A DNA stretch of 64,000 bases from Pedobacter cryotolerans (GCF_005116475.1 NZ_SWBO01000002.1:143258-207257), one strand, 5' to 3'. Shown: positions 28,614-36,496, numbered from the stretch's first letter. The notes: generated from the sequence alone by a model not told the origin. Numbers and translations are program-made.

Positions 28614-28666
28614 TTTTGTCATCCAGATCCGCCGCGGCGGAGAAGGATCTCTAATCATGAGATTGT
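28614..28666. repeat. Half copy of the GTCAT-type palindromic element
   Basis: It starts TTTTGTCATCCAGATCC, contains CCGCCGCGGCGG and ends GGATCTCTAATCATGAGAT. The right terminal repeat (ATGACAAA) is missing, so it is a truncated copy. It begins four bases after the lactate oxidase stop codon. Confidence 0.65.
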
Positions 28667-29250
28667 TTTCAGAACTGTAAGACATCTTGTTTATAGAGAT
28701 TACAATCTAAATATATTAATCATAAAAACGGCTATCTAATTAGCATATCTTACTAGTTTTTATGGTTGGTGCAATAGTACTGCGTTGATTTTTATAGTTC
28801 TTTTTTGTAAACGAATGGCAGTTTTTCATAGCTGCTTCCCTCCTGCTATCGCCTATAGCCTTGTTCGTGCCTCACCGCGGGCTATTTGGCTCTATCAGGT
28901 TTGGTTTACGCAGGTTTTTGCTGCTATTGAAGCTGGGCATGGCGAATAAATAAAATTTAGTGGCACTTTCAACAGCAACAATTTGTTAAAAATACAGAAA
29001 AATAGGTACACGTAAACCTGTTTATGAGCTGTAGTTTACCATAAAAGTTTATCTCAAATTATTTGCAAAGCTCAATAACTCTTTGTTACATTTGATCATT
29101 ATCGTTTTTTTCACATTAAATAATCAATTGAAAATTAAACTATTAAAAGCGTGTATAATCGTTTATACACGGATATATGCGAAATTTAAAAATTGTGTTT
29201 AAACTATATTTAGACCATAATTTTATTTTTAGATTGCGCATATAAGTAAG
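28667..29250. other. Gene-free stretch left of the cassette
   Basis: No credible gene was seen in these 584 bases. The notable piece is GTGTATAA-TCGT-TTATACAC at 29151-29170, a 20-base palindrome with perfect 8-bp arms. The bases just before the cassette boundary (CGCATA at about 29237 and TATGCG across the boundary) form a second small inverted repeat, so the cassette may have entered at a structured secondary site. Confidence 0.5.
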
Positions 29251-29283
29251 TTATGCGGCATTTTAAAATGAAACACACTACCA

Positions 29284-29676
29284 ATGACAACAAAACGGTA
29301 TGACATATTTCTTGAAGACCTAAAAATCGGTACGACTGAACTTGAAAAAGCAGACGCACCAATGGGAGTTGTATTTGGACAAATACAGTTTAACAATATT
29401 ATTTCCGGGTACGACTTTTTTAAAAAATATTGCTTTGAAAACAACATTGAATTAGCTGACGACTATCCAGAAGACAAGTTAATATCAACTCGAACAATTG
29501 AGAACTTAAAAGTTGTAAACGAAAACGGAATTGAAATTAAAGGAATAGGAAATCAAATAAGTGGAATGGATGAAGACGAATTTGAAATTACATTGGAAGG
29601 AGTAGCTTATCCATTTTTTGAAGAAGAATTCCCTCAACACGTTAAATCGTACAACGAACAATTCAAAGAAAGCTAA
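29284..29676 (+). CDS. Hypothetical protein, first gene of the cassette
   Basis: The protein has 130 residues, acidic, with no signal peptide or membrane segment. It starts MTTKRYDIFLEDLKIGTTEL and contains a YDFFKKYC helix, YPEDKLIST and a C-terminal GVAYPFFEEEFPQHV motif. The mix of short strands and aromatic-rich turns looks like a compact cytoplasmic alpha/beta domain. I do not recognise a named family. The start lies 34 bases inside the cassette, normal for cassette genes. Its stop overlaps the next start (ATGA-like TAATGATG), so the two are translated together. A toxin-immunity or antitoxin-like role is possible but there is no direct evidence. Confidence 0.75.
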   Translation: MTTKRYDIFLEDLKIGTTELEKADAPMGVVFGQIQFNNIISGYDFFKKYCFENNIELADDYPEDKLISTRTIENLKVVNENGIEIKGIGNQISGMDEDEFEITLEGVAYPFFEEEFPQHVKSYNEQFKES

Positions 29677-29963
29677 TGATGACAGACACAATATTAGAAA
29701 TTGGGATTGACTACAAAGAACGTTTATTTGTTATACCGAAAACTGAAATATTTGAGTTTATTTATAGAGACGCATCAGGTGTTAATTGGGACATCAATGG
29801 ACAATTCCTTTATTCACCCAAACCAACAGAAATGACCTATTTTGATTGGTTTAGGCAAATTTTGTTAGCCACAAAAGGCGAATATGGATGTGAACTTAAA
29901 ATAACAAGTGAGACTAATTGGACAAATATTCCGAATGAATTAAAAAATCAAATATGCGGATAG
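29676..29963 (+). CDS. Hypothetical protein, second gene of the cassette
   Basis: The protein has 95 residues. It begins MMTDTILEIGIDYKERLFV, with the first A of ATG shared with the preceding stop codon TAA; the second ATG is an equally good start. The sequence has IYRDASGVNWDINGQFLYSP and FDWFRQILLATKGEYGCEL, suggesting a small alpha/beta protein with aromatic surface patches. No named family was recognised, and there is no signal peptide. The gene ends 10 bases before the attC-like site, so the pair occupies the cassette fully. A two-gene cassette with overlapping frames suggests the products work together. Confidence 0.7.
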   Translation: MMTDTILEIGIDYKERLFVIPKTEIFEFIYRDASGVNWDINGQFLYSPKPTEMTYFDWFRQILLATKGEYGCELKITSETNWTNIPNELKNQICG

Positions 29964-29973
29964 TAGAAAAGCG

Positions 29974-30107
29974 ACCGCATAACAAGGGTTTGCCAAAATG
30001 GGGGCAGAAGTGCTAAATTGAACTTTTGTAATACTATCAACTTTTGTGGTTTAATGAACATTTGTACTTCTAATCCCCCACTTCGGCAAGCCCCAAACCG
30101 TTAGTGG
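29974..30107 (+). other. attC-like recombination site (imperfect palindrome)
   Basis: The left half runs ACCGCATAAC, AAGGGTTTGCC, TGGGGGC, AGAAGTGC, ATTGAAC. The right half read backwards gives the complements in the same order: GTTCA, GTACTTCT, CCCCCA, GGCAAGCCCC and GTTAG. The arms pair with several unpaired bases on one side, as in attC sites that recombine as a folded single strand. Length (about 134 bases) and the R''/R' core layout fit known attC. The R' core GTTAGTG departs in one base from GTTRRRY. Confidence 0.6.
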
Positions 30108-30146
30108 AAACCATACCAAATAGACCGCATAACCAACATTCACAAA

Positions 30147-30965
30147 CTAATTAACCCGATTTCTAAACTCACTCGGACTTACACCCAAAAGTTTCTTCAC
30201 ATACCTTGTAAAAAAAGAACGGCTTGAAAAATCCATTTCATCGGCAATTTCGGAAATGTTTAGTTCTTTGTTTTGCAACAAAAGCAATATCCGTTCTTTG
30301 GCATAACGCTGTATCCATTCCGAAGCGGTAATTCGGGTATTTACTTTGCAAATATAATTGAGGTATTTGGGTGTAATGTTCAGCTTATCACTGTAAAACC
30401 GCACTTCTCGTTCTTTCATACAATGTAGTTGAACCAATTGCAAAAACCGTTCATACAAAGTTCCGCTTTGCAAACTGCGTTTTCGCCTGTCGAGTTCATC
30501 TTCAAAAATGTGCCACATTTCCAATAAGAAAATTTGCATCTGGAGCTTCAACATTTCTTCGTAAAAACGGTGGTTTGTTTCTTGCGATTTATTGTACAAC
30601 AATTGAAAATTTTTTAAGATTTTCTCTTTGTCTTCTTTTTCAGGATGCAAAATAGGGTTTTCTTTAGAATGGATGTAACTATCAATACTTGCGTTTGCAT
30701 TTGGTAAATTTTTGGTCAATAAATCACTATCTACAAACAATATTGTTGCTTTAAAATTTGATGAAAAAGACAGGTCTGAAATGGAAAGCCCAGCCAACCA
30801 AAAAATAAATTCGCCTTTTTTGCAATGGAATTGCCTTCCATTGAAACTAAATTTTACCGTTCCGCTTTGGCAATAAATATGAGTATGAAACCGAGTTTGA
30901 AAATCAACTGGAAATTGAGCTGTTGATGCAGTTTTGTACAAGATAACTTTTTGATTTTCTGCCAT
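30147..30965 (-). CDS. AraC-family transcriptional regulator
   Basis: The protein has 272 residues. The N-terminal part is a cupin-like sensor (FHTHIYCQSGTVKFSFNG, then GEFIFWLAG). The C-terminal DNA-binding part has two helix-turn-helix units, EVRFYSDKLNITPKYLNYICK and ISEIADEMDFSSRSFFTRYVK, and ends in LLGVSPSEFRNRVN, typical of the family. It is divergent from the acetyltransferase/cupin/hydrolase operon with a TAnnTTTG -7 box on each side, so it probably controls that operon and itself. The effector is unknown. Its stop lies 46 bases past the cassette's right core. Confidence 0.9.
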   Translation of the reverse strand: MAENQKVILYKTASTAQFPVDFQTRFHTHIYCQSGTVKFSFNGRQFHCKKGEFIFWLAGLSISDLSFSSNFKATILFVDSDLLTKNLPNANASIDSYIHSKENPILHPEKEDKEKILKNFQLLYNKSQETNHRFYEEMLKLQMQIFLLEMWHIFEDELDRRKRSLQSGTLYERFLQLVQLHCMKEREVRFYSDKLNITPKYLNYICKVNTRITASEWIQRYAKERILLLLQNKELNISEIADEMDFSSRSFFTRYVKKLLGVSPSEFRNRVN

Positions 30966-30991
30966 ATTTATCCAAATTAAAAATTTGAAAG

Positions 30992-30999
30992 CAAAAATA
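30992..30999 (-). promoter_or_regulatory. Bacteroidota -7 box for the AraC gene
   Basis: On the minus strand this reads TATTTTTG, matching TAnnTTTG, 27 bases before the start codon at 30965. No clear -33 TTTG box was found at the usual spacing. Confidence 0.45.
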
Positions 31000-31056
31000 G
31001 GTAATATTTAACATTAATTACGTTATAAATGTAACAAAACACCTTTCAATTTCTTT

Positions 31057-31064
31057 TAACTTTG
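31057..31064 (+). promoter_or_regulatory. Bacteroidota -7 box for the acetyltransferase operon
   Basis: The sequence is TAACTTTG, matching TAnnTTTG, 19 bases before the ATG at 31084. The -33 box is not evident. Confidence 0.45.
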
Positions 31065-31083
31065 CAGTATTAATTTAAGAATA

Positions 31084-31644
31084 ATGCAGTCAACAGATAT
31101 TTTTGAAAGATTACAAAACGGAGAAACCATTTCTTCAAACGATGCTGAAGCGTACAAAATGCGTGAAGCTTCTTTTGCTACAAAAGCATTGTTGCTAAAG
31201 ATGAACAACACCGCAAATCCTGATGAAATCAGAGAAATATTAAGTGAAATTACAGCAACAGAAATTCACGAAAGTGTAACCATTTTTACGCCTTTGTACA
31301 TCAATTACGGAAAACACACCAAAATCGGTAAAAACGTATTCATCAATTTTGATTGTGTATTTCTGGATTTAGGTGGAATTATTATCGAAGACAATGTACA
31401 GATTGCACCCAAAGTAAGTTTGCTTACCGAAAGTCATCCGCTAAATCCTAACGAAAGACAATCGCTAATTCCGAAACCTATTCACATCAAAAAAAATACG
31501 TGGATTGGTGCAAATGCAACCATTTTGCAAGGTGTTACGATTGGCGAAAATGCGATTGTAGCGGCAGGTTCGGTAGTTTCAAAAGATGTTCCAGACAATG
31601 CAGTTGTGGGCGGAATTCCTGCAAAAATTATTAAAGAATTATAA
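31084..31644 (+). CDS. Hexapeptide-repeat sugar O-acetyltransferase (maltose/galactoside acetyltransferase type)
   Basis: The protein has 186 residues, the usual size for this group. The N-terminal helical maltose-acetyltransferase domain (about 1-55) contains [18 protein letters not shown]. The left-handed beta-helix follows with hexapeptide turns: [36 protein letters not shown] (with the catalytic-type His), [30 protein letters not shown] and [11 protein letters not shown]. It would transfer acetyl from acetyl-CoA to a sugar or related acceptor in the cytoplasm. The cupin lipoprotein gene begins one base after its stop, so they form an operon. The acceptor is unknown. Confidence 0.9.
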   Translation: MQSTDIFERLQNGETISSNDAEAYKMREASFATKALLLKMNNTANPDEIREILSEITATEIHESVTIFTPLYINYGKHTKIGKNVFINFDCVFLDLGGIIIEDNVQIAPKVSLLTESHPLNPNERQSLIPKPIHIKKNTWIGANATILQGVTIGENAIVAAGSVVSKDVPDNAVVGGIPAKIIKEL

Positions 31645-31645
31645 T

Positions 31646-32146
31646 ATGAAAATATCACAAATCACATTTGCAATCATCGCATCAACAATGATGTTGGCTT
31701 GCAATCAAAATCAAGAAAAAATGAAAACAAATACAAGCGAACTAACAGAAATTTTTCCAAAAGGTGAAAAAGGTACAAACGATTTATTTACAGGAAACGC
31801 TTATCCAACAGCTTTGGTAGATGCAGATAGTGTTTACAATACTTTAGTTGGTAACGTTTATTTCGAGCCTGGAGCAAGAAGCAATTGGCATAGTCATCCT
31901 GCTGGTCAAATTTTGATTATTACTGATGGAATTGGCTACCATCAAATAGAAGGAAAAGAAATTGAAATTATTAAAAAAGGAAGCGTTGTAAAATGTCCGC
32001 CAAATGTACGTCATTGGCATGGAGCAAGTGCTGATGTGGGTTTACAACAATTGTACATCATTCCAAAAACTGACAAAGGAATTGTAGAATGGAACGAAGC
32101 GGTAACGGATGAACAATATTCAATTAAAAAATCAAATGAAAAATAA
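31646..32146 (+). CDS. Cupin-domain lipoprotein
   Basis: The protein has 166 residues from the ATG at 31646. An upstream in-frame ATG at 31586 is inside the preceding gene and would spoil the export signal. The lipoprotein signal ends MMLAC, so the Cys at residue 19 is lipidated. The cupin has both metal-ligand motifs: GARSNWHSHPAGQILIITDG (His-His and Gln) and PPNVRHWHGA. It resembles YhhW/carboxymuconolactone-associated cupins found with AraC regulators and hydrolases. The function is unknown. A periplasmic location is unusual for this cupin type. Confidence 0.8.
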   Translation: MKISQITFAIIASTMMLACNQNQEKMKTNTSELTEIFPKGEKGTNDLFTGNAYPTALVDADSVYNTLVGNVYFEPGARSNWHSHPAGQILIITDGIGYHQIEGKEIEIIKKGSVVKCPPNVRHWHGASADVGLQQLYIIPKTDKGIVEWNEAVTDEQYSIKKSNEK

Positions 32147-33188
32147 GATGGAAAGAGTAGCAATTATAGCAATCGTATTTCTGATGACTATTGGACAAAG
32201 CTTTGCACAAAATAAAAATTCAAAGAAAATGAATACACCAAAAGAACATTATACATTTCAGTTAAGCAGCAAAGTTACACGTCAAAAAGTAACTTTCAAA
32301 AACCGATATGGCATAACGCTTTCAGGCGATTTGTATCTTCCAAAAAATGCTGGTAAAGAAAAATTATCTGCTTTGGCAATCAGCGGACCTTTTGGAGCTG
32401 TAAAAGAACAATCGTCTGGTTTGTATGCTAACCAAATGGCGGAACGTGGTTTTGCGGTTGTTGCATTCGACCCATCGTACACAGGCGAAAGTAGTGGAGA
32501 ACCGAGAAATTTGGCATCGCCAGAAATTAATACTGAAGATTTTAGTGCGGCAGTTGATTTTTTAGGACTTCAAAAAAATGTGAGTAGAGAAAAAATCGGC
32601 GTCATCGGAATTTGTGGATTTGGAGGTTTTGCCCTAAACGCAACTGCGGTTGACAAACGCATAAAAGCCGTTATAACTTCCACAATGTACGATATGACCA
32701 GAGTAATGTCGAAAGGTTACAATGATGAGGTAACGTTGGAACAACGCTCAAAAATGTTAGAACAATTAGGCGAACAACGTTGGAAAGATGCAGAAACAGC
32801 AACATTTGCTTATGGACCAGAAGGAAACAAAGCATTAAATGACGATGCTCCACAGTTTTTAAAAGATTATTATGACTACTACCGAACTGAAAGAGGATTT
32901 CACGAGCGTTCGGTAAATTCAGGAAATTCTTGGACAGCAACTACGCCTTTAGCATTTATGAATATGCCTATCCTGACATATATCAGAGAAATTTCGCCAA
33001 GACCGGTTTTAATTATTGCAGGCGAAAAAGCTCATTCAAGATATTTCAGTGAAACCGCATTTCAAAACGCCAATGAACCAAAAGAATTAATCATCGTTCC
33101 AAACGCTGTTCACGTAGATTTATATGATAAAATAGATGTAATTCCGTTTAACAAAATGGACACTTTTTTTAAAACGAATTTGAAATAG
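32136..33188 (+). CDS. Secreted alpha/beta hydrolase (dienelactone-hydrolase-like)
   Basis: The protein has about 350 residues. The most likely start is ATG 32136, overlapping the cupin gene by 11 bases; ATG 32148, one base after the cupin stop, is the alternative. Both give a signal peptide ending SFAQ. The hydrolase core has GDLYLPKNAG, SGPFGAVKEQSSGLYAN, the SYTGES loop and GICGFGGFALNATA. The nucleophile motif is G-x-C-G-F-G, suggesting Cys as nucleophile as in dienelactone hydrolases. A late VPNAVHVDLYD supplies the His. It is the last gene of the small operon, and the substrate is unknown. The set recalls operons in Chryseobacterium-like relatives. Confidence 0.85.
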   Translation: MKNKMERVAIIAIVFLMTIGQSFAQNKNSKKMNTPKEHYTFQLSSKVTRQKVTFKNRYGITLSGDLYLPKNAGKEKLSALAISGPFGAVKEQSSGLYANQMAERGFAVVAFDPSYTGESSGEPRNLASPEINTEDFSAAVDFLGLQKNVSREKIGVIGICGFGGFALNATAVDKRIKAVITSTMYDMTRVMSKGYNDEVTLEQRSKMLEQLGEQRWKDAETATFAYGPEGNKALNDDAPQFLKDYYDYYRTERGFHERSVNSGNSWTATTPLAFMNMPILTYIREISPRPVLIIAGEKAHSRYFSETAFQNANEPKELIIVPNAVHVDLYDKIDVIPFNKMDTFFKTNLK

Positions 33189-33520
33189 AAGATTAGTAAA
33201 ACAAAGGGAATTCGTTAACAAGGTATTTTGAAAAGCATGGTTAAAATGTAAACTTCGGCTTTTGTGATTCTGTAAGACTTTTATCAATTAGCTAACGGAT
33301 TGCTTTGATTGCTCTGCATTCGCCAATATCTAAAATCACAACAATTTATCATACTTCCCTCCCCAAAACCACAACCTTAAATCTCTAGCCCCGATATAAG
33401 CGAAAATCCTTTTATTAAAAATCCCAAAAGCTTTTCGGCTTTTGGGATTGATAAAAGATTGAAGCGTTAGCGGGACTGGTTTTGCCAAGCACCACTATAA
33501 TTGCGCTTCTAAATATTTAA
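33189..33520. other. Gene-free stretch with one structured repeat
   Basis: No gene was seen. The left part has GTTAACAAGG at about 33214 and CTAACGG at about 33292, which vaguely recall cassette cores but do not form a supported attC hairpin. The right part is the structured repeat annotated at 33386-33477. Confidence 0.5.
33386..33477. repeat. Imperfect inverted repeat with inner hairpin, copy A
   Basis: The outer arms are TAGCCCCGATATAAGCG with AAATCCTTTT on the left and AAAAGATTGAAGCG with TTAGCGGGACT on the right. The centre (33420-33449) is a perfect 12-bp hairpin, AATCCCAAAAGC and GCTTTTGGGATT. Copy B at 42517-42606 has the same outer arms but a different centre. The inner hairpin could act as a terminator for either converging gene. 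Confidence 0.65.
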
Positions 33521-34663
33521 TTATTTACTAAACTTATATGTTGTGCTGGTTTTATACGTTTCGCCTGGCTTTAACACTGTACTATCAAAATTAGCGTGAT
33601 TTGGTGCATCAGGAAAATGCTGCGTTTCTAAACATAAGGCAGAACGGTAAGCATAAGCTTTGCCACCTTTACCATCTTTAGTTTGGCCGGTTAAAAAATT
33701 TCCACTGTAAAATTGCAAACCAGGTTCTGTAGTATAAACCTCCATTTTAATACCAGTAACTGTACTTTTTAAGCTTGCAATTGGCGTTTTACCATCGTTG
33801 GTTTTTAAGGCGAAATTATGATCGTATCCTTTACCAAACTTCAATTGCTCTTCTTGTTTATCGATATCTTTTCCAATTGTTTTGGCTACGTTAAAATCAA
33901 AAGCTGTTCCTTTAACTGGTAGCAACTCTCCTGTCGGGATCAATGTGCTATCTACTGGCGTAATCGCATCTGCAGCAATCATTAATTCGTGATCTAAAAT
34001 AGTTGCATTACCTTCTCCATTTAAGTTAAAATAAGCGTGATTGGTTAAATTTACAATGGTAGTTTTATCAGTTGTTGCAGTATAATCAATTTGCAAACCA
34101 TTGTCGTCTGTTAAGGTATAAACAACTTTTACATCTAATTTACCAGGATAACCAGCCTCGCCATCGGCAGAAACATAGCTTAATTCTAATTTTTGTCCAT
34201 CTTGTTTGGCATCCCAAACTTTATTGTAAAAACCATCGGTACCACCATGTAAGGTATTTACACCATCGTTTAATTGCAATTGATACTCCTTTCCATCTAA
34301 TGTAAATTTACCCTTACCAATTCTGTTGCCATAGCGACCAATTAAAGCGCCAAAAAATGGCTCGCCTTTTTTAAGATAAGTACCAACGCTATCGTAACCT
34401 AAAACAACATCTGTTAATTTTCCGTCTTTGTCTGGCACCATAAACGAAACCACTCTACCACCTAAATTTGTAATGGATACCGAAAGTCCGTTTTTGTTGG
34501 TTAATGTGTATAAACTAACCGATTTACCAGCAATAGTAGTGTTGTACTTTGCTGTATCTGTTTGGGTTGTTTTATTTTGTTCTGGCTTTGAATTGCATGA
34601 TGAAAATGCAATAGTTAAACAAAAGGCAGCAATTGGTAGGGTTTTTAAAAAAATTCTTTTCAT
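33521..34663 (-). CDS. Aldose 1-epimerase (galactose mutarotase), lipoprotein
   Basis: The protein has 380 residues from the ATG at 34663, which starts a lipoprotein signal (KRIFLKTLPIAAF, ending FSSC). A longer frame to 34732 has no export logic and is not used. The beta-sandwich mutarotase fold shows LTNLGGRVVSFMVPDKDG, GRYGNRIGKGKFTL, the catalytic His in NLTNHAYFNLNG, the GYDHNFAL region and Glu in CLETQHFPDAPN. It interconverts alpha and beta anomers of aldoses such as galactose or arabinose in the periplasm. It is divergent from an AraR-like Nudix regulator across 133 bases, which points to pentose or galactose metabolism. Confidence 0.92.
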   Translation of the reverse strand: MKRIFLKTLPIAAFCLTIAFSSCNSKPEQNKTTQTDTAKYNTTIAGKSVSLYTLTNKNGLSVSITNLGGRVVSFMVPDKDGKLTDVVLGYDSVGTYLKKGEPFFGALIGRYGNRIGKGKFTLDGKEYQLQLNDGVNTLHGGTDGFYNKVWDAKQDGQKLELSYVSADGEAGYPGKLDVKVVYTLTDDNGLQIDYTATTDKTTIVNLTNHAYFNLNGEGNATILDHELMIAADAITPVDSTLIPTGELLPVKGTAFDFNVAKTIGKDIDKQEEQLKFGKGYDHNFALKTNDGKTPIASLKSTVTGIKMEVYTTEPGLQFYSGNFLTGQTKDGKGGKAYAYRSALCLETQHFPDAPNHANFDSTVLKPGETYKTSTTYKFSK

Positions 34664-34700
34664 AAAATTTACTTTGGTTTTTGCTAAAATAAGAAATAAT

Positions 34701-34712
34701 ATTAACGTTAAT
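34701..34712. promoter_or_regulatory. Perfect 12-base palindrome in the divergent epimerase/Nudix-regulator region
   Basis: The sequence is ATTAACGTTAAT, 38 bases upstream of the epimerase start and 85 upstream of the regulator start. Its position between two divergent genes, one a regulator, makes it a candidate operator. Confidence 0.45.
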
Positions 34713-34768
34713 GTAACGATTAAATTAATCATATTGATATTGATGACAAAAACTTCAAAAAAATGCTC

Positions 34769-34776
34769 TAATTTTG
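34769..34776 (+). promoter_or_regulatory. Bacteroidota -7 box for the Nudix regulator
   Basis: The sequence is TAATTTTG, matching TAnnTTTG, 20 bases before the ATG at 34797. The -33 element is not clear. Confidence 0.45.
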
Positions 34777-34796
34777 GCGACAGTACACATATTTAA

Positions 34797-35507
34797 ATGG
34801 CTCAGTTTTTAATGGCAAAATATTTAAATCAAAACCCTGTTCTTGTTGCGGTAGACTGTATAATTTTTGGTTACGATGGAGAAAATCTTAAACTTTTATT
34901 GATTAAAAGAGCAATTGAACCCGAAAAAAACAAATGGAGTTTAATGGGTGGTTTTATTGGCGAAAATGAAAATTTAGACGGTGCTGCACAGCGCATTTTG
35001 TTAGAATTAACAGGCTTACATGATGTATATTTAGAGCAGTTACATGCTTATGGAACTCCAGATAGAGACCCTATTGAGAGAACAATTTCTGTTGCATACT
35101 TTGCTTTAATTGATATCAATAAATACAATAAACAGCTTAATGATCAATATCATGCCGAGTGGTTTAAACTTAAGGAAGTACCCAAATTGATATTTGATCA
35201 TGATAGAATGGTTGTAGCTGCTATGAATAAAATAAGGTATCAAGCTGCCCTACACCCTATTTTGTTTGAGTTGCTACCAAAAAAATTCACCATTCCGCAA
35301 CTGCAAGCTCTGTATGAGCAAGTATATGATTCGCCAATAGACAATAGAAATTTTATTCGTAAAATTACAGCAAGCGGTTTGTTAATTAAGCAGCCCGAAA
35401 AAGATAAATCGAGCTCTAGAAGAGGAGCATTTTACTTTAAATTAGATAAGCAGAAACATAAGGCTCAATTTCAATCGTTTTTGAGCTTAACAATTAAACC
35501 TAAATAA
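34797..35507 (+). CDS. Nudix-fold transcriptional regulator (NrtR/AraR type)
   Basis: The protein has 236 residues. A Nudix domain (about 10-150) is followed by a winged helix (about 155-230, FTIPQLQALYEQVYDSPIDNRNFIRKI). The Nudix box is degenerate: GGFIGENENLDGAAQRILLELTGL has Ile in place of the catalytic Glu of the RE pair and Leu for one Glu of the EE pair. Hydrolysis is therefore unlikely, as in NrtR/AraR regulators, which use the domain to sense a ligand. In Bacteroides AraR senses L-arabinose and controls genes including an aldose epimerase, which matches the divergent neighbour here. The L-arabinose ligand is an inference. A palindrome at 34701 is a candidate operator. Confidence 0.85.
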   Translation: MAQFLMAKYLNQNPVLVAVDCIIFGYDGENLKLLLIKRAIEPEKNKWSLMGGFIGENENLDGAAQRILLELTGLHDVYLEQLHAYGTPDRDPIERTISVAYFALIDINKYNKQLNDQYHAEWFKLKEVPKLIFDHDRMVVAAMNKIRYQAALHPILFELLPKKFTIPQLQALYEQVYDSPIDNRNFIRKITASGLLIKQPEKDKSSSRRGAFYFKLDKQKHKAQFQSFLSLTIKPK

Positions 35508-35535
35508 AAAAAAGCCCTACATTTCTGTAAGGCTT
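35506..35535 (-). terminator. Rho-independent terminator of the OmpA gene
   Basis: Arms AAGCCCTACA and TGTAAGGCTT pair with one mismatch around a TTTC loop. On the minus strand the stem is followed by eight T residues. It sits between the converging Nudix-regulator and OmpA genes and overlaps the regulator stop codon by two bases. Confidence 0.75.
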
Positions 35536-35555
35536 AAATTGTTTTACATTCAATT

Positions 35556-36416
35556 TTATGGTTTAGTTTCTGGCGCTTTACCAATTAGCTCCATAAACTG
35601 ATCTAGCTTAGGTGTAATTATAATTTGAGTACGTCTGTTTTGTGCTTTGCCAGCGGGTGTATCATTTGCTACCATTGGGTTGTATTCTCCTCTACCTCCA
35701 GCAGTTAAACGTTTAGGATCAATATTATAATCTTTTTGCAAAGCTTGAACCACCGATGAAGCTCTTAATGCACTTAAATCCCAATTGTTGCGAATGTTTG
35801 GCATAGAAATAGGCACATTATCGGTATTACCTTCAATCAGCACATCGTAAGTATTATAATCTGTAATTATTTTGGCAATTTTACTTAAAGTGGTACTAGA
35901 TTTTTCAGAGATTTCATAACTTCCAGATTTATATAACATATTATCTGATAAGGAGATATAAACAACACCTTTTAATACTTTAACATCAACATCAGACATT
36001 TCTTCACGACTTAAAGATCTGGTTAAATTATTAGTCAACACCATGTTAAGCGAATCACTTTTATTTTTGGCATTTACCAATTGCTGAATGTATTTGTTAG
36101 ATGAATTAATCTCATCAACCAATTTAGATATGTTCACATTACCTTGGTTACTAGAATTCAAACACTTATCTAAAGCGGCTTGTAAGGAAGTTACATTTGC
36201 TTTTTGAGCTTCAATTTGCTCTTCTAAACTTTTAACTCTTATTTTCTGACCAGAAACATCAGATTCACTGTCTTGCAAACGTTTATTTAACTCCTGATTA
36301 CTTTGTTGAAGTTTAGAATTATTTGATTGTAATTCTTGAAATTTTTTGTTACTAACACAACCTTGGGTAAGTATTGCAGCAGCAAACGCAAAAGTTGCTA
36401 ATAATGGATATCTCAT
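35556..36416 (-). CDS. OmpA-family peptidoglycan-binding lipoprotein with coiled coil
   Basis: The protein has 286 residues. The lipoprotein signal ends LTQGC (Cys20). A coiled coil of about 60 residues follows (LQSNNSKLQQSNQELNKRL and on), then a helical linker and a C-terminal OmpA domain (about 150-275). Peptidoglycan-binding features are VLIEGNTDNVP, the Asp in NWDLSALRASSVVQAL and the Arg in AQNRRTQIII. Proteins of this form tether the outer membrane to the cell wall. The neighbours give no pathway. It has its own terminator at 35506-35535. Confidence 0.92.
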   Translation of the reverse strand: MRYPLLATFAFAAAILTQGCVSNKKFQELQSNNSKLQQSNQELNKRLQDSESDVSGQKIRVKSLEEQIEAQKANVTSLQAALDKCLNSSNQGNVNISKLVDEINSSNKYIQQLVNAKNKSDSLNMVLTNNLTRSLSREEMSDVDVKVLKGVVYISLSDNMLYKSGSYEISEKSSTTLSKIAKIITDYNTYDVLIEGNTDNVPISMPNIRNNWDLSALRASSVVQALQKDYNIDPKRLTAGGRGEYNPMVANDTPAGKAQNRRTQIIITPKLDQFMELIGKAPETKP

Positions 36417-36496
36417 AACTTAAATGTTTTTTGTTACAAACAAGCAACTAAACAGAAAAGTTTTAAATCATATATAAAGTATTATTAAACAATAAG

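Larger units (their letters stand above)
29251..30100 (+). mobile_element. Integron-type gene cassette, 850 bp, two genes plus attC-like site
   Basis: The cassette 5' end reads G|TTATGCGGC (cut after 29250). Its 3' end carries ACCGCATAAC (29974-29983), which is the complement of that start. The right core at 30097-30104 is ACCG|TTAG. In integron cassettes the R'' core of attC pairs with the first bases of the same cassette, and that is what is seen. The two genes fill most of the cassette in the usual direction. No integrase is in the window, so this would be a stranded or secondary-site cassette. The boundaries are inferred from the core sites only. Confidence 0.6.

Noticed and set aside
28700..29000. 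Possible RNA gene in the gap left of the cassette
   Set aside because: GC content rises locally, but I found no tRNA-like or riboswitch-like structure and no promoter.
33211..33300. GTTAACAAGG and CTAACGG as a second attC site
   Set aside because: The cores are not in the right orientation for one attC and the sequence between them does not fold into matching arms.
34664..34732. Extended N-terminus of the aldose epimerase
   Set aside because: The extension runs through the palindrome and would bury the lipoprotein signal; the ATG at 34663 starts it exactly.
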